Below the pieces are notes generated by a model. The model saw nothing but the letters and a program-made list of their open reading frames with translations, was not told the origin of the DNA and made no database searches. A stretch of DNA of 64,000 nt from Paenibacillus segetis (GTDB lineage Bacteria; Bacillota; Bacilli; Paenibacillales; Paenibacillaceae): contig NZ_BMFT01000001.1 of the NCBI RefSeq assembly GCF_014639155.1, positions 1,054,001-1,118,000 of the forward strand. Direction: 5' to 3'. Positions 55,101 through 61,996 of this stretch are shown in pieces. Positions within the stretch are counted from its first letter, which is position 1; each line of letters starts with the position of its first letter. The translations under genes and the position numbers were made by a program.

Positions 55101-55426
55101 ACTACCTGGGTGGAGGCACGAAGGTTGTTTATACCCAAGAGGTCACGCTTATTAATGGAGTCGTTGACCCTGAAGCAATGATCCAAAATATCATCCAGAC
55201 CCTTCAAACGGATCTTGCCGAGATCAAAGTAAGACTTCGTTCTACAACAAATGATGCTGAAAAAATACAGCTGCTTGTGGAGGTCGCTCAGGCTGGAAAA
55301 GATTGTTTTGATCAGATTCAAGAAATCGAAGTGTCGAAGTCATTTAAGGATAAAGCGATTAAAAATGTGAAGAACCAAGTTACTCAAATGACAAACTTAA
55401 TCCTCCAGGATTTAATGAAGTATTAA
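52196..55426 (+). CDS. Secreted protein of three ~316-residue repeats, unknown family
   Basis: 1076 residues. Signal peptide (cleavage near TVNAA, ~45). Three repeats at about 52-358, 363-674 and 679-985; each has a ~230-residue helical part (DxQDVRNLRDEIAGL; DDFLxFLFGDxxxxKGxEGT) and a ~75-residue Ig/BIG-like part (SEDGRQHxYSLKxLGIDIP; WSKVSGxDxVxVxPxGxxTIP; EVTL). A coiled-coil tail (986-1076) contains Cys in KDCFDQ. No SLH, LPXTG or catalytic motif is seen. GAGGTGACGAG is the RBS. Lies 46 bases after ugd, so it may be cotranscribed; a matrix or surface role is inferred. Confidence 0.85.
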   Translation: MKSNSKKIMVSTLAFSMLTASLGTLPIGPQGLLSKLNVAQTVNAAELDKAREPFFERLNELYAALASDPAGLQDVFNLRDEIAGYRLAPVDDEVISPIWAKVRSHLPESVDPIELRDNIVFIIRTASSLGSVSDLEQLRNDPEFIRVLKAVASASGHEDIGVDDFLVFLLGDGESRKGLEGTVSSLLENMQLIQLIGLIGNSQATTEVLLQASDQVLGNTEAYKFSLILNDLGISSSDVRLLVTHFKGQLKTSDRAINALTMAYVRASVEESVQISEDGRQHTYSLKALGIDIPSMVLKWSKVSGDDSVKVAPSGVITIPEDVESGTAVVRAQIVNPLSGKGVVIFEKEVTLRDAVPGEETVFPVEQFLERMNKLHAALAAGDPTDIQDVRNLRDEIAGLDITLDQALIDPLWNKIESKLPANADRDALKTSLFEILTAVGSIHYDSNASELEGIRTNPKYRATLNAIGAAGGDAKLVIDDFLLFMFGDSDTHKGIEGTVRDLLASMTPAELAGLLGNNQAMNAVILQASNLMLSDTESYKISAILGKLDITSLELGSTVFNYNARLQNAEPATRAMTVAYMRSETKELVNESEDGRQHIYSLKVLGIDIPAMALEWSKVSGSDAVSVSPNGIVTIPKGVANASAVIQAKLLNPYSGAGKVIFESEVTLTASAEEGNTFPVELFLEGMNKLRTALHEGGSSDVKDVRKLYDEIIGLNSSKDQALIDPIWKPIAAKLPASVDKTKLKKGLFDIIKAVGSVPYDVEVNQLEAILSNPEFQTTLDILSETGGVNNLKIDDFLILLFGDGANNKGAQGSMRDTLENMSSKELARLLSSKSSLDSIKANALTTVLKDKENYALSEVLNNLGVKPVDVTSTVQKFKNKLKYDEKAATAMSGAFFRSETDSTVKITDNGRQHQYTLTVLGVEISSSNVKWKKTSGSKDVKVDSNGKVTISKKIQQGTAVMQASLTNYLGGGTKVVYTQEVTLINGVVDPEAMIQNIIQTLQTDLAEIKVRLRSTTNDAEKIQLLVEVAQAGKDCFDQIQEIEVSKSFKDKAIKNVKNQVTQMTNLILQDLMKY

Positions 55427-55433
55427 AAGTATG

Positions 55434-55476
55434 GCCAGCTCTCTTTGCTCTTTTGAGTAAGGGGAGCTGGCTTATT
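55434..55476 (+). terminator. Intrinsic terminator after the repeat protein
   Basis: GCCAGCTC / GAGCTGGC stem with a 22-base loop and an inner CTC/GAG pairing, followed by TTATTTCTT. Probably ends the EPS transcript. Confidence 0.8.
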
Positions 55477-55542
55477 TCTTGTCCTCATCGAGTTTCTACT
55501 AGTTTATTAGCTTGAAAAATAAATGAAGGTGGTGTCGATCAT

Positions 55543-56469
55543 ATGGGACAACATCGTATTCGTAAGAGAAGGCGTCGTCGATTTCATAAACCGGATGTTG
55601 CGGTTAGTATCCTGGCTTGTCTCACAATCATTTTGCTGTTTGTGTGGGGAGGGTTGTATTGGAAGGAGTCTTCTGAGAAGATGCCTGTAGTGAATGCAAG
55701 TGTACAAGATCAGACCGAGCCACCATTAATGCAAGGGGAAAATGGGCTGCCTATAAAAGATGAAGAATACAAAAATACTGAGCTAGTTGACACGCTTCAA
55801 GCAATAGAAGAGGTAGAGGATCACGCGGGTAACAACGCTGATGAGTTGGCTGAGAATCAAGAAACATCACAAACCGAGGCGGCTTCCGATTCACAAGCAG
55901 GGAAGATGAACAAGCCTAATGCGATAGATAATTCGGCGAAACCTGATTCATCATCATCCAGTCTTACGAAACCAGAAACAAAAAGTTCGACAAAACCAAA
56001 CGAGTCAGAACCAACCAAGACAGGACCTTTAAGCTCAATGAAACCGGACGAGCAGGAGCAAAATCTGGTGGAGTCAGATTCAACGGGGTCTTTGGTAACG
56101 GGCACCCCAAGTGTAACTCCAACGGCTCCCGCAGTATCCAAAGTCGAAAAATACGAAGAAGAATTCACAAAGATTCAAGGAAAGTGTACGAAGGATATGA
56201 AGGCGGTTTTAAGTGGAGCGGAAAGTAATGCTCAGCAGTTGGATAAGCGAGATCCCCGCGTTGTACTGGCATGGAGGGATAACTTGAACGCGGAGCTAGC
56301 AACTGCAGAATCCACATGTGAAGGTACTTTTCAAGGACTCATTCAAACCGCAGAGAATGAACAAGTATCTGACAATGCTATTGAAAAATGGAAGCAAACT
56401 TATACTGATCTAAAGGTGAAACTTCGTGAGGAGTCAGAAGCGAAGTTGAAGGAATTAATGGGTGGGTAG
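55543..56469 (+). CDS. Single-pass membrane protein with long disordered linker, unknown
   Basis: 308 residues. A basic N-terminus (RIRKRRRRRFHK) and one membrane segment (about 20-42, ILACLTIILLFVWGGLYW) give a cytoplasm-in anchor; then ~160 residues rich in Ser, Thr, Pro, Glu and Lys form an extracytoplasmic linker. The last ~105 residues (VEKYEEEFTKIQGKCTKDM to the end) form helices with two Cys (GKC, ESTCEG) that could pair. I do not recognise the family; it lies beside the repeat protein and its stop is 1 base from the stop of the convergent XRE gene. Confidence 0.7.
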   Translation: MGQHRIRKRRRRRFHKPDVAVSILACLTIILLFVWGGLYWKESSEKMPVVNASVQDQTEPPLMQGENGLPIKDEEYKNTELVDTLQAIEEVEDHAGNNADELAENQETSQTEAASDSQAGKMNKPNAIDNSAKPDSSSSSLTKPETKSSTKPNESEPTKTGPLSSMKPDEQEQNLVESDSTGSLVTGTPSVTPTAPAVSKVEKYEEEFTKIQGKCTKDMKAVLSGAESNAQQLDKRDPRVVLAWRDNLNAELATAESTCEGTFQGLIQTAENEQVSDNAIEKWKQTYTDLKVKLREESEAKLKELMGG

Positions 56470-56470
56470 A

Positions 56471-56827
56471 TCATTCATCCTTTGGAAAGTTTCGGTCACG
56501 GAGTACTCGTTCAAGTAAAATACGAATTAATTCTACATCGTCTTTTTCCAAAGGAACCCCGTCCCAATGAAGCTGCTCGTAATTTAGATATTCTTTTGCA
56601 TTATGATTAAGTTCTGCTGATGGTTCAGGATAATCGGTGAGCCCAAGAAGGTAATCCGCAGAAGTATGCAGTTTTCGAGCTATCGTCTGAATGGATTCCA
56701 AAGTTGGCTCACGGTATCCAGATTCATATCCAGCATAAGTGCTCTTTGCAACCCCAACGTAATCAGCCACTTCCTGCATGGTCAATTTTCTCCGTTTACG
56801 CAACTGCTTCAGTCGCTTCGCGAACAT
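56471..56827 (-). CDS. XRE-family HTH regulator
   Basis: 118 residues. The N-terminal HTH is FAKRLKQLRKRRKLTMQEVADYVGVAKSTYAGYES (about residues 2-36), followed by GYREPTLESIQTIARKL; the C-terminal ~50 residues (ELNHNAKEYLNYEQLHWDGVPL and EKDDVELIRILLERVLRD) form a helical dimerisation or effector part. Its layout recalls SinR-like regulators of biofilm genes, and it ends beside the EPS locus, but control of EPS is inference. RBS GGGGAGC. Confidence 0.88.
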   Translation of the reverse strand: MFAKRLKQLRKRRKLTMQEVADYVGVAKSTYAGYESGYREPTLESIQTIARKLHTSADYLLGLTDYPEPSAELNHNAKEYLNYEQLHWDGVPLEKDDVELIRILLERVLRDRNFPKDE

Positions 56828-57024
56828 CCTCAGGCTCCCCTTTCAAATCCCACTATTATATTTATCTGCAAGTGAGAATCGTTTGCTTGGATTCATTTCT
56901 TCTAAATGCAACCATTATTATAGCATGTTCCCTAATGGTGTGCACAAAGCTGTCAGACAAATATTTTCATTTTTTTCATAATATAGTTTCATGAATCATT
57001 TAGGCTATAATATCTAATTCTTTA

Positions 57025-57861
57025 TTAAGCAAATAACTTACGTATATCGTTCATATTGTCCATAGCTAAGTCGTAGCCATGCTGGCAGGACTCTCGCAGT
57101 TTGTTGATATCTTTCTCAAAGCTATCAAGAGCATGTTCCGGGCGAATGATAATAGCTTTACCTTCTTGCTCAAGCTGTTCACAAAATTTTACCGTTTCAT
57201 TATATCGTTCGTGACGAGTTAACAAAATTTCCTCAAGCAGAGGATATTTGCGTTTAAATAGCTTGCCGATAACTGCATTTTTTTTGCTGAATTGTTTAGC
57301 ATAACCCTTGGGTTGGGTTAGGATGATCAGATGCTTATCATTACCATCTGCAATCGCTTTGCGTATTGGAATCGGATCGCACAATCCCCCATCGTAATAT
57401 TTGGAACCATTCATTTCAATCGCAGGGAAAAATACGGGAAGAGCGCATGTGGCACGCAGCATCGTCCATTGTTCATCTATATCCATTCCATTAATATACT
57501 CAGGCATTCCCGTCTTAGCATTGGTGACTCCAACCAGAAGTTGTCCGTTATAGCTTTGAAAAGCTTCTACATCAAAAGGAATCAATTTGGCAGGAATTTC
57601 TCCAAATACGAAATCGAGTCCAAACAGACTGCGGCAGCGCAGGAAATTTTGGTAGCCAATGTACCGGTTATCATTACGGTATTTTTCCATGATCTCAAGA
57701 TTTCTGCGCTTTTGCTTGGAAATATAGGAGAATCCATTGCTGATTCCTGCAGAAACACCAATACAATACGGGAACATTAAATCCTGATCTAGCAGAGCAT
57801 CCATTACACCCGAACTAAATATAGGACGTAAGGTTCCTCCTTCCAAAATTAAGCTTGGCAT
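57025..57861 (-). CDS. Patatin-like phospholipase family protein (YjjU-like)
   Basis: 278 residues. The Ser-Asp dyad motifs are the nucleophile GVSAG (in CIGVSAGISNGFSY) and the DGG of YYDGGLCDPIP, with an oxyanion-type GG near the N-terminus (LEGGTLRPIFSSGV). Patatin-domain acyl hydrolases cleave phospholipids or acyl esters. The rest matches the YjjU-type bacterial branch of normal length. Monocistronic, GGGGAG upstream. Substrate not known. Confidence 0.92.
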   Translation of the reverse strand: MPSLILEGGTLRPIFSSGVMDALLDQDLMFPYCIGVSAGISNGFSYISKQKRRNLEIMEKYRNDNRYIGYQNFLRCRSLFGLDFVFGEIPAKLIPFDVEAFQSYNGQLLVGVTNAKTGMPEYINGMDIDEQWTMLRATCALPVFFPAIEMNGSKYYDGGLCDPIPIRKAIADGNDKHLIILTQPKGYAKQFSKKNAVIGKLFKRKYPLLEEILLTRHERYNETVKFCEQLEQEGKAIIIRPEHALDSFEKDINKLRESCQHGYDLAMDNMNDIRKLFA

Positions 57862-57969
57862 GTCTTTTCTCCCCTCAGAATTACTTCTATTAGATCAACA
57901 AATCATATCTACTAGTCTAACGGTGTACATCCTTATATTCAATCTCTATGTAGATCGTGCGTAGTTAGG

Positions 57970-57998
57970 TTGACTTTGAAATGCAGGAATGTTATAAA
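57970..57998 (+). promoter_or_regulatory. Sigma-A promoter of htpG
   Basis: TTGACT, 17-base spacer, TATAAA. The CIRCE operator starts 10 bases downstream, overlapping the expected transcript start. Confidence 0.8.
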
Positions 57999-58007
57999 AA
58001 ATATAGG

Positions 58008-58034
58008 TTGGCACTCGGGACCCAAGAGTGCTAA
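58008..58034 (+). promoter_or_regulatory. CIRCE operator (HrcA binding site) before htpG
   Basis: TTGGCACTC-N9-GAGTGCTAA; consensus is TTAGCACTC-N9-GAGTGCTAA, a single mismatch. Position at the start of transcription predicts HrcA repression of htpG, which is not the rule in B. subtilis. Confidence 0.92.
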
Positions 58035-58093
58035 TCTGGTAGAAATAAACAGTTGCTGATGACATAAATAAACATTTGTAAGGAGAGATCTAA

Positions 58094-59974
58094 TTGGAAA
58101 AGAAGCAGTTTCAAGCCGAATCTAAACGATTACTAGAAATGATGATTAATTCCATTTATACTCAAAAAGAAATTTTTCTAAGAGAACTCATTTCCAATGC
58201 CAGCGACGCCATCGATAAGATCTATTACAGAGCTTTAACGGATGAGACGTTGGCCTTTGACAGTGAAAGTTATTATATTAAGGTTAGCGCCGACAAGGCG
58301 GCTAGAACTTTAACCATTCGAGATACCGGGATTGGGATGACCCAAGAAGAGCTAGAGAATAATCTGGGGGTCATTGCTAAGAGCGGTTCTTTGGCGTTCA
58401 AAAAAGAGAACGAGTCAAAAGATGGACATGATATCATCGGTCAATTTGGCGTTGGTTTCTATTCTGCTTTTATGGTAGCTGATGTTGTTACCGTAACAAG
58501 TAAGGCGCTCGGTAGCGATGTTGCTTACAAATGGGAATCCACAGGGACTGACGGATATACAATTGAGCCAACAGATAAGGATTCGGTCGGTACTGAGATT
58601 GTACTGAAGATTAAAGAGAACACAGAAGATGAATCCTATGATGAATATTTAGAAGAGTATCGCTTGAAATCCATTATTAAGAAATATTCTGATTTCATCA
58701 GATACCCAATTAAGATGGATGTCACCGGACAAAGATTGAAAGAAGGCAGCGAAAGCGAATTTGAAGATTACCAAGAAGAACAGCATGTGAACAGCATGGT
58801 TCCGATTTGGAGAAAAAATAAGAACGAGCTTACTAATGAGGATTACGAGAAGTTCTATGCAGAGAAACACTATGGCTTCGATAAGCCGCTTAAGCATATT
58901 CATATCAGTGCTGATGGTGCGGTAGTGTACCAAGCAATCTTGTTTATCCCTGAGAATATGCCGTTTGATTTTTACTCCAAGGAATATGAGAAAGGTTTGG
59001 AGCTATACTCGAACGGTGTACTCATCATGAATAAATGCGCTGACTTACTACCGGATTATTTTAGCTTTGTAAAAGGTATGGTCGATTCAGAGAGCTTGTC
59101 CCTTAACATATCGCGCGAAATGTTACAGCATGACCGGCAATTAAAGATGATTGCGAAGAACATTTCTAGCAAGATCAAGAGCCAGTTGCTTAGCTTGTTA
59201 AAGGATGAAAGAGAAAAATATGAGCAGTTCTATAAATCCTTTGGAAGACAACTGAAATATGGAATTTACAGCGATTATGGAACGCATCGCGAGGAATTGC
59301 AGGATCTCATCATGTTCTACTCCTCGAAAGAGAAGAAACAAGTTACTTTAGATGAATATGTATCGAGAATGCCAGAAGATCAAAAGTACATCTACTATGC
59401 TTCCGGTGAATCGAATGAGCGCATTGAGAAGCTTCCACAGACGGAGCTTGTTTCTGACAAAGGCTATGAGATCCTCTACTTTACCGATGATATTGATGAG
59501 TTTGCGATCAAAATGATCATGACTTACAAGGATAAAGAATTCAAATCCGTATCAAGTGGTGATTTAGGAATCGAAGCGGATGAGAATTCGAATAATTCCG
59601 AATCGGAAGAGAACGATACGAAAGAGCTTTTTGAGTATATGAAAACTCTATTGGCCGATAAAGTAACAAATGTAAGAGCATCCAAGCGTTTAAAGAGTCA
59701 TCCCGTATGTTTCTCTACAGATGGTGAAGTAACGATCGAGATGGAGAAAATCCTAAATGCGATGCCTAACAACCCGGATGTGAAAGCTAACAAGGTACTT
59801 GAGATCAATGTGAATCATAACGTGTTCCAATCGTTAAAGGATTCCTTTGATAAGGATAAAGAGAAGTTCGGCTTATACACAGCTCTCTTGTACAATCAAG
59901 CTCTACTGATTGAAGGATTGCCATTACAAGATCCTGTTGAATTTACAAATGATATTTGTAAGATCATGGTGTAA
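58094..59974 (+). CDS. htpG: Molecular chaperone HtpG (Hsp90)
   Basis: 626 residues, TTG start with AAGGAGAGA. N-terminal ATPase domain with [23 protein letters not shown] and [15 protein letters not shown]; middle domain with [22 protein letters not shown] and the [14 protein letters not shown] block; C-terminal dimerisation domain. Length equals that of the B. subtilis protein. An ATP-dependent cytoplasmic chaperone. A perfect promoter and CIRCE precede it, so HrcA control is predicted. No clear terminator follows; the downstream gap holds an inverted repeat. Confidence 0.97.
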   Translation: MEKKQFQAESKRLLEMMINSIYTQKEIFLRELISNASDAIDKIYYRALTDETLAFDSESYYIKVSADKAARTLTIRDTGIGMTQEELENNLGVIAKSGSLAFKKENESKDGHDIIGQFGVGFYSAFMVADVVTVTSKALGSDVAYKWESTGTDGYTIEPTDKDSVGTEIVLKIKENTEDESYDEYLEEYRLKSIIKKYSDFIRYPIKMDVTGQRLKEGSESEFEDYQEEQHVNSMVPIWRKNKNELTNEDYEKFYAEKHYGFDKPLKHIHISADGAVVYQAILFIPENMPFDFYSKEYEKGLELYSNGVLIMNKCADLLPDYFSFVKGMVDSESLSLNISREMLQHDRQLKMIAKNISSKIKSQLLSLLKDEREKYEQFYKSFGRQLKYGIYSDYGTHREELQDLIMFYSSKEKKQVTLDEYVSRMPEDQKYIYYASGESNERIEKLPQTELVSDKGYEILYFTDDIDEFAIKMIMTYKDKEFKSVSSGDLGIEADENSNNSESEENDTKELFEYMKTLLADKVTNVRASKRLKSHPVCFSTDGEVTIEMEKILNAMPNNPDVKANKVLEINVNHNVFQSLKDSFDKDKEKFGLYTALLYNQALLIEGLPLQDPVEFTNDICKIMV

Positions 59975-60031
59975 TTAAGCCTCAATCTAAATACTCTATA
60001 GTGATGGAGCTACGATAACAAAATGTTCTTA

Positions 60032-60101
60032 CGATCGCTGTTGTTCCCGAATTTCTTCATTGAACTTTTCTTAGGTTGAAATTCAGGAACAAAGGCGAAC
60101 G
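60032..60101. repeat. Inverted repeat in the htpG downstream gap
   Basis: TGTTCCCGAATTTC (60042-60055) and GAAATTCAGGAACA (60078-60091) pair with one mismatch, with an outer CGATCGC/GCGAACG pair. About 22-base loop. The 317-base gap has no other feature except the terminator at 60213. Possible dispersed intergenic repeat. Confidence 0.6.
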
Positions 60102-60212
60102 CTTTGCTTCTTCAGAATCATTTTTCCCTCGTATCTAGTATCACTATTATTACACCCATATTAAGTTTTCGGCTTAATTAAGGGAAAAGGGTAAGATAAA
60201 CAAATAAAATAA

Positions 60213-60256
60213 AGGGGGTTCCACATTTTAGTCATGACTAATATGTGGAACCCCTT
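60213..60256 (-). terminator. Intrinsic terminator of the SDR-MerR operon
   Basis: GGGGTTCCACAT.TTAGTC / GACTAA.ATGTGGAACCCC long stem; T-rich on the minus-strand side (CTTTATTTTATTT). Confidence 0.88.
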
Positions 60257-60291
60257 AATTTTTAAATATAATTCTCTGTTAGCGTACGATT

Positions 60292-61062
60292 CTACCAATT
60301 TGCTGGTTTACGTTCTCGAAAGAATCCGCCATTGGGACCGTCTTCATCCAGTGTAGCCAACCAAACAGCCGTATCTGCTCCTTCAGCAACCGTCACTGGA
60401 GCAGGTATACCTTCATCTACTTGTCTGGAAGTTGTTGCTCTTCCCATATCCGTTTGTACTCTACCAGGGCAGACGGCGTTAACTTTTATACCCATGTCAG
60501 CAACCTCTTGTGCAACCAAACATGTCAAAGCATTGAGCATAGTCTTAGAGGTACGATAAGCAGATGATGATCCTTTAAGTCCTAATAATCCCGTAAGTAC
60601 TTCAAAAGCTCCCAATCCTGATGAGAGATTGACGATGCGTCCATATCTATTTTCTTTCATTAAAGGAACAGTGGCTTGAATCATTCTTAATACCCCAAAA
60701 TAATTCGTTTCAAAGGTATCCTTTATCACGGTCTCTTCTACATTCAACACAGAAACTCCGTGATCAAGTATAATTCCGGCATTATTCACCAATATATCTA
60801 GACGACCATATTGTTGTTTTACTGCCTCTACCATCTTTTTGATACTTTCTGTATCATTCACATCAACGACTTGTAACTCAACTGCTAATCCCTCTTGACG
60901 GAACTCATCAACGGTATGTTGCCCCTTATCCTCGTCTCTGCTACCAATCAATACTTTTAACCCTTTTGAAGCCAATTGATATGCGATTTCCCTACCTATA
61001 CCACGGTTGGCTCCTGTGACTAATGCAATTCGGGGATTCCCTTGATCCACTAGGCTATTCAT
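60292..61062 (-). CDS. SDR-family oxidoreductase (carbonyl-reductase type)
   Basis: 256 residues of the classical SDR type. Motifs: TGANRGIGREIA (cofactor), LVNNAG (structural), catalytic Ser of VNLSSGLGAF and Y-x-x-x-K (YRTSKTM), and PGRVQTDMG. The N-terminus is close to carbonyl reductase CBR1/YwcC-style plant-like SDRs in short-chain loop. Cotranscribed with, and overlapped by 8 bases with, the MerR gene upstream, so it is likely the MerR target. Substrate unknown; a toxic carbonyl or quinone is a guess. Confidence 0.9.
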   Translation of the reverse strand: MNSLVDQGNPRIALVTGANRGIGREIAYQLASKGLKVLIGSRDEDKGQHTVDEFRQEGLAVELQVVDVNDTESIKKMVEAVKQQYGRLDILVNNAGIILDHGVSVLNVEETVIKDTFETNYFGVLRMIQATVPLMKENRYGRIVNLSSGLGAFEVLTGLLGLKGSSSAYRTSKTMLNALTCLVAQEVADMGIKVNAVCPGRVQTDMGRATTSRQVDEGIPAPVTVAEGADTAVWLATLDEDGPNGGFFRERKPANW

Positions 61063-61453
61063 TTTGTTCCTCTCCTTTGCTCAAAATTTTCCTCCAAGTT
61101 GATAGATTCTCTTCTAGGAGAGATTCTGCTTTTCTTAAAGTGTCTATTTGATTTTTGATTTCTCCAAGCTTCCTTTCACCGACATTTATGGCATTCGGTA
61201 AGCACTGATGTTGAATTTCTTGATTAAACGAACAGTCAAAGAAATCGGTTATTTCCTTAGTAGTAAGACCAAGGCTAAAATACAGTTTAATAATTTTTAC
61301 TTGCTCAATATGGGAGTCATCATATTCACGATAACCATTATCCAGACGGGCCGGTTTCAATATGGCTTTTTCTTCATAATATCGCAATGAACGAAGACTT
61401 ACTCCTGTCTTGCGGAATAATTCACTAATATGAATACTACCAACCCCTTCCAT
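61055..61453 (-). CDS. MerR-family regulator
   Basis: 132 residues. The N-terminal HTH is HISELFRKTGVSLRSLRYYEEKAIL, then DNGYREYDDSHIEQVKIIKLYFSLGLTTKEI, then a long coiled coil (about 80-130). Two Cys (FFDCSF and HQC) lie in the effector half and could serve in sensing. The only ATG (61453) lies just 8-9 bases after the predicted transcript start and has no RBS; an ATT at 61435 has GAAGGGG 8 bases upstream and begins close to the usual MerR N-terminus, so the true start is uncertain. Overlaps the SDR gene by 8 bases. Confidence 0.88.
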   Translation of the reverse strand: MEGVGSIHISELFRKTGVSLRSLRYYEEKAILKPARLDNGYREYDDSHIEQVKIIKLYFSLGLTTKEITDFFDCSFNQEIQHQCLPNAINVGERKLGEIKNQIDTLRKAESLLEENLSTWRKILSKGEEQNE

Positions 61454-61467
61454 ATCTAATAACTGAT

Positions 61468-61498
61468 ATTCTAAACCATCACATCATGTTAAGGTCAA
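61468..61498 (-). promoter_or_regulatory. MerR-type promoter with 19-bp spacer and dyad
   Basis: Minus strand TTGACC, 19 bases, TAGAAT. The spacer holds an imperfect dyad ACCTTAAC...GTGATGGT (6 of 8 paired). Over-long spacers with a central dyad are the hallmark of MerR-activated promoters. Confidence 0.78.
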
Positions 61499-61804
61499 GC
61501 TAAATCAAACAATAACTGAACCAAGTGGCTGAGTTACGCTACCCGTTAGCAGAACTCGATGGTACTGGCCGAGACAAATCTGCGCTAACTTGGATTGATT
61601 TTTTTGCCAAAACAGGTTATTTTATAGAAAGCTTAGCGATAAGCAAGTTCCTGACACGAAGGGGGATGTGTTTGAATGGCAACTACTTATATGGTGGTTT
61701 GGTCTTAAAACTGAATAGCAGGCATATGCGAAAAAAGCGGGAGAACGCCCGTATTATTTGGTATGCCGTCCAAAGTAACCTTTCGTGAATATTGCTGTTT
61801 GCAG
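61499..61804 (+). other. Gap between the MerR promoter and the attenuator
   Basis: About 300 bases. It holds an 87-codon open frame (61525-61788) with no RBS and no family resemblance, which I do not accept as a gene. The promoter for the phosphotransferase gene should lie here but no convincing pair was found. Confidence 0.4.
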
Positions 61805-61830
61805 GATACGATGAAGGTCGTATCTTTTTT
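61805..61830 (+). terminator. First attenuator hairpin, with leader start codon inside
   Basis: GATACGA / TCGTATC stem, six-base loop, followed by TTTTTT. The hairpin holds the ATG of the leader peptide (61811) and ends before the second hairpin. Confidence 0.8.
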
Positions 61831-61864
61831 GCGTCCTGATGCCGCGCGACAGCAGCTTCTTTAG
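61811..61864 (+). CDS. Probable 17-residue leader peptide
   Basis: ATG, then MKVVSFLRPDAARQQLL and TAG at 61862-61864. A weak AGGA lies 5 bases upstream. Its codons 10-16 form the 5' arm of the second terminator hairpin and its stop codon lies in the loop, the geometry of ribosome-mediated attenuation before antibiotic-resistance genes. No homologue could be searched. Confidence 0.55.
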   Translation: MKVVSFLRPDAARQQLL

Positions 61865-61888
61865 AGGCTGCTTGTCCGTGGCATTTTT
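61840..61888 (+). terminator. Second attenuator hairpin
   Basis: AGCAGCTT / AGGCTGCT stem with an outer TGCC/GGCA pair, followed by TTTTT and GCGTCC. The tail TTTTTGCGTCC is an exact repeat of the tail of the first hairpin (61826 and 61884). It lies about 108 bases before the phosphotransferase start. Confidence 0.8.
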
Positions 61889-61996
61889 GCGTCCAAAAAA
61901 CAACATGAAAGGAGCTAACAAAAACCGTGGTGAATTCGAAACAAAAACGATCAAAATGTGGAGTAATCAAACATAGAAAAACGGGGGATGGAAAAT

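Noticed and set aside
61525..61788. 87-codon open reading frame before the phosphotransferase attenuator
   Set aside because: No RBS, no family resemblance and no stable hydrophobic or helical pattern; it covers the likely promoter region.
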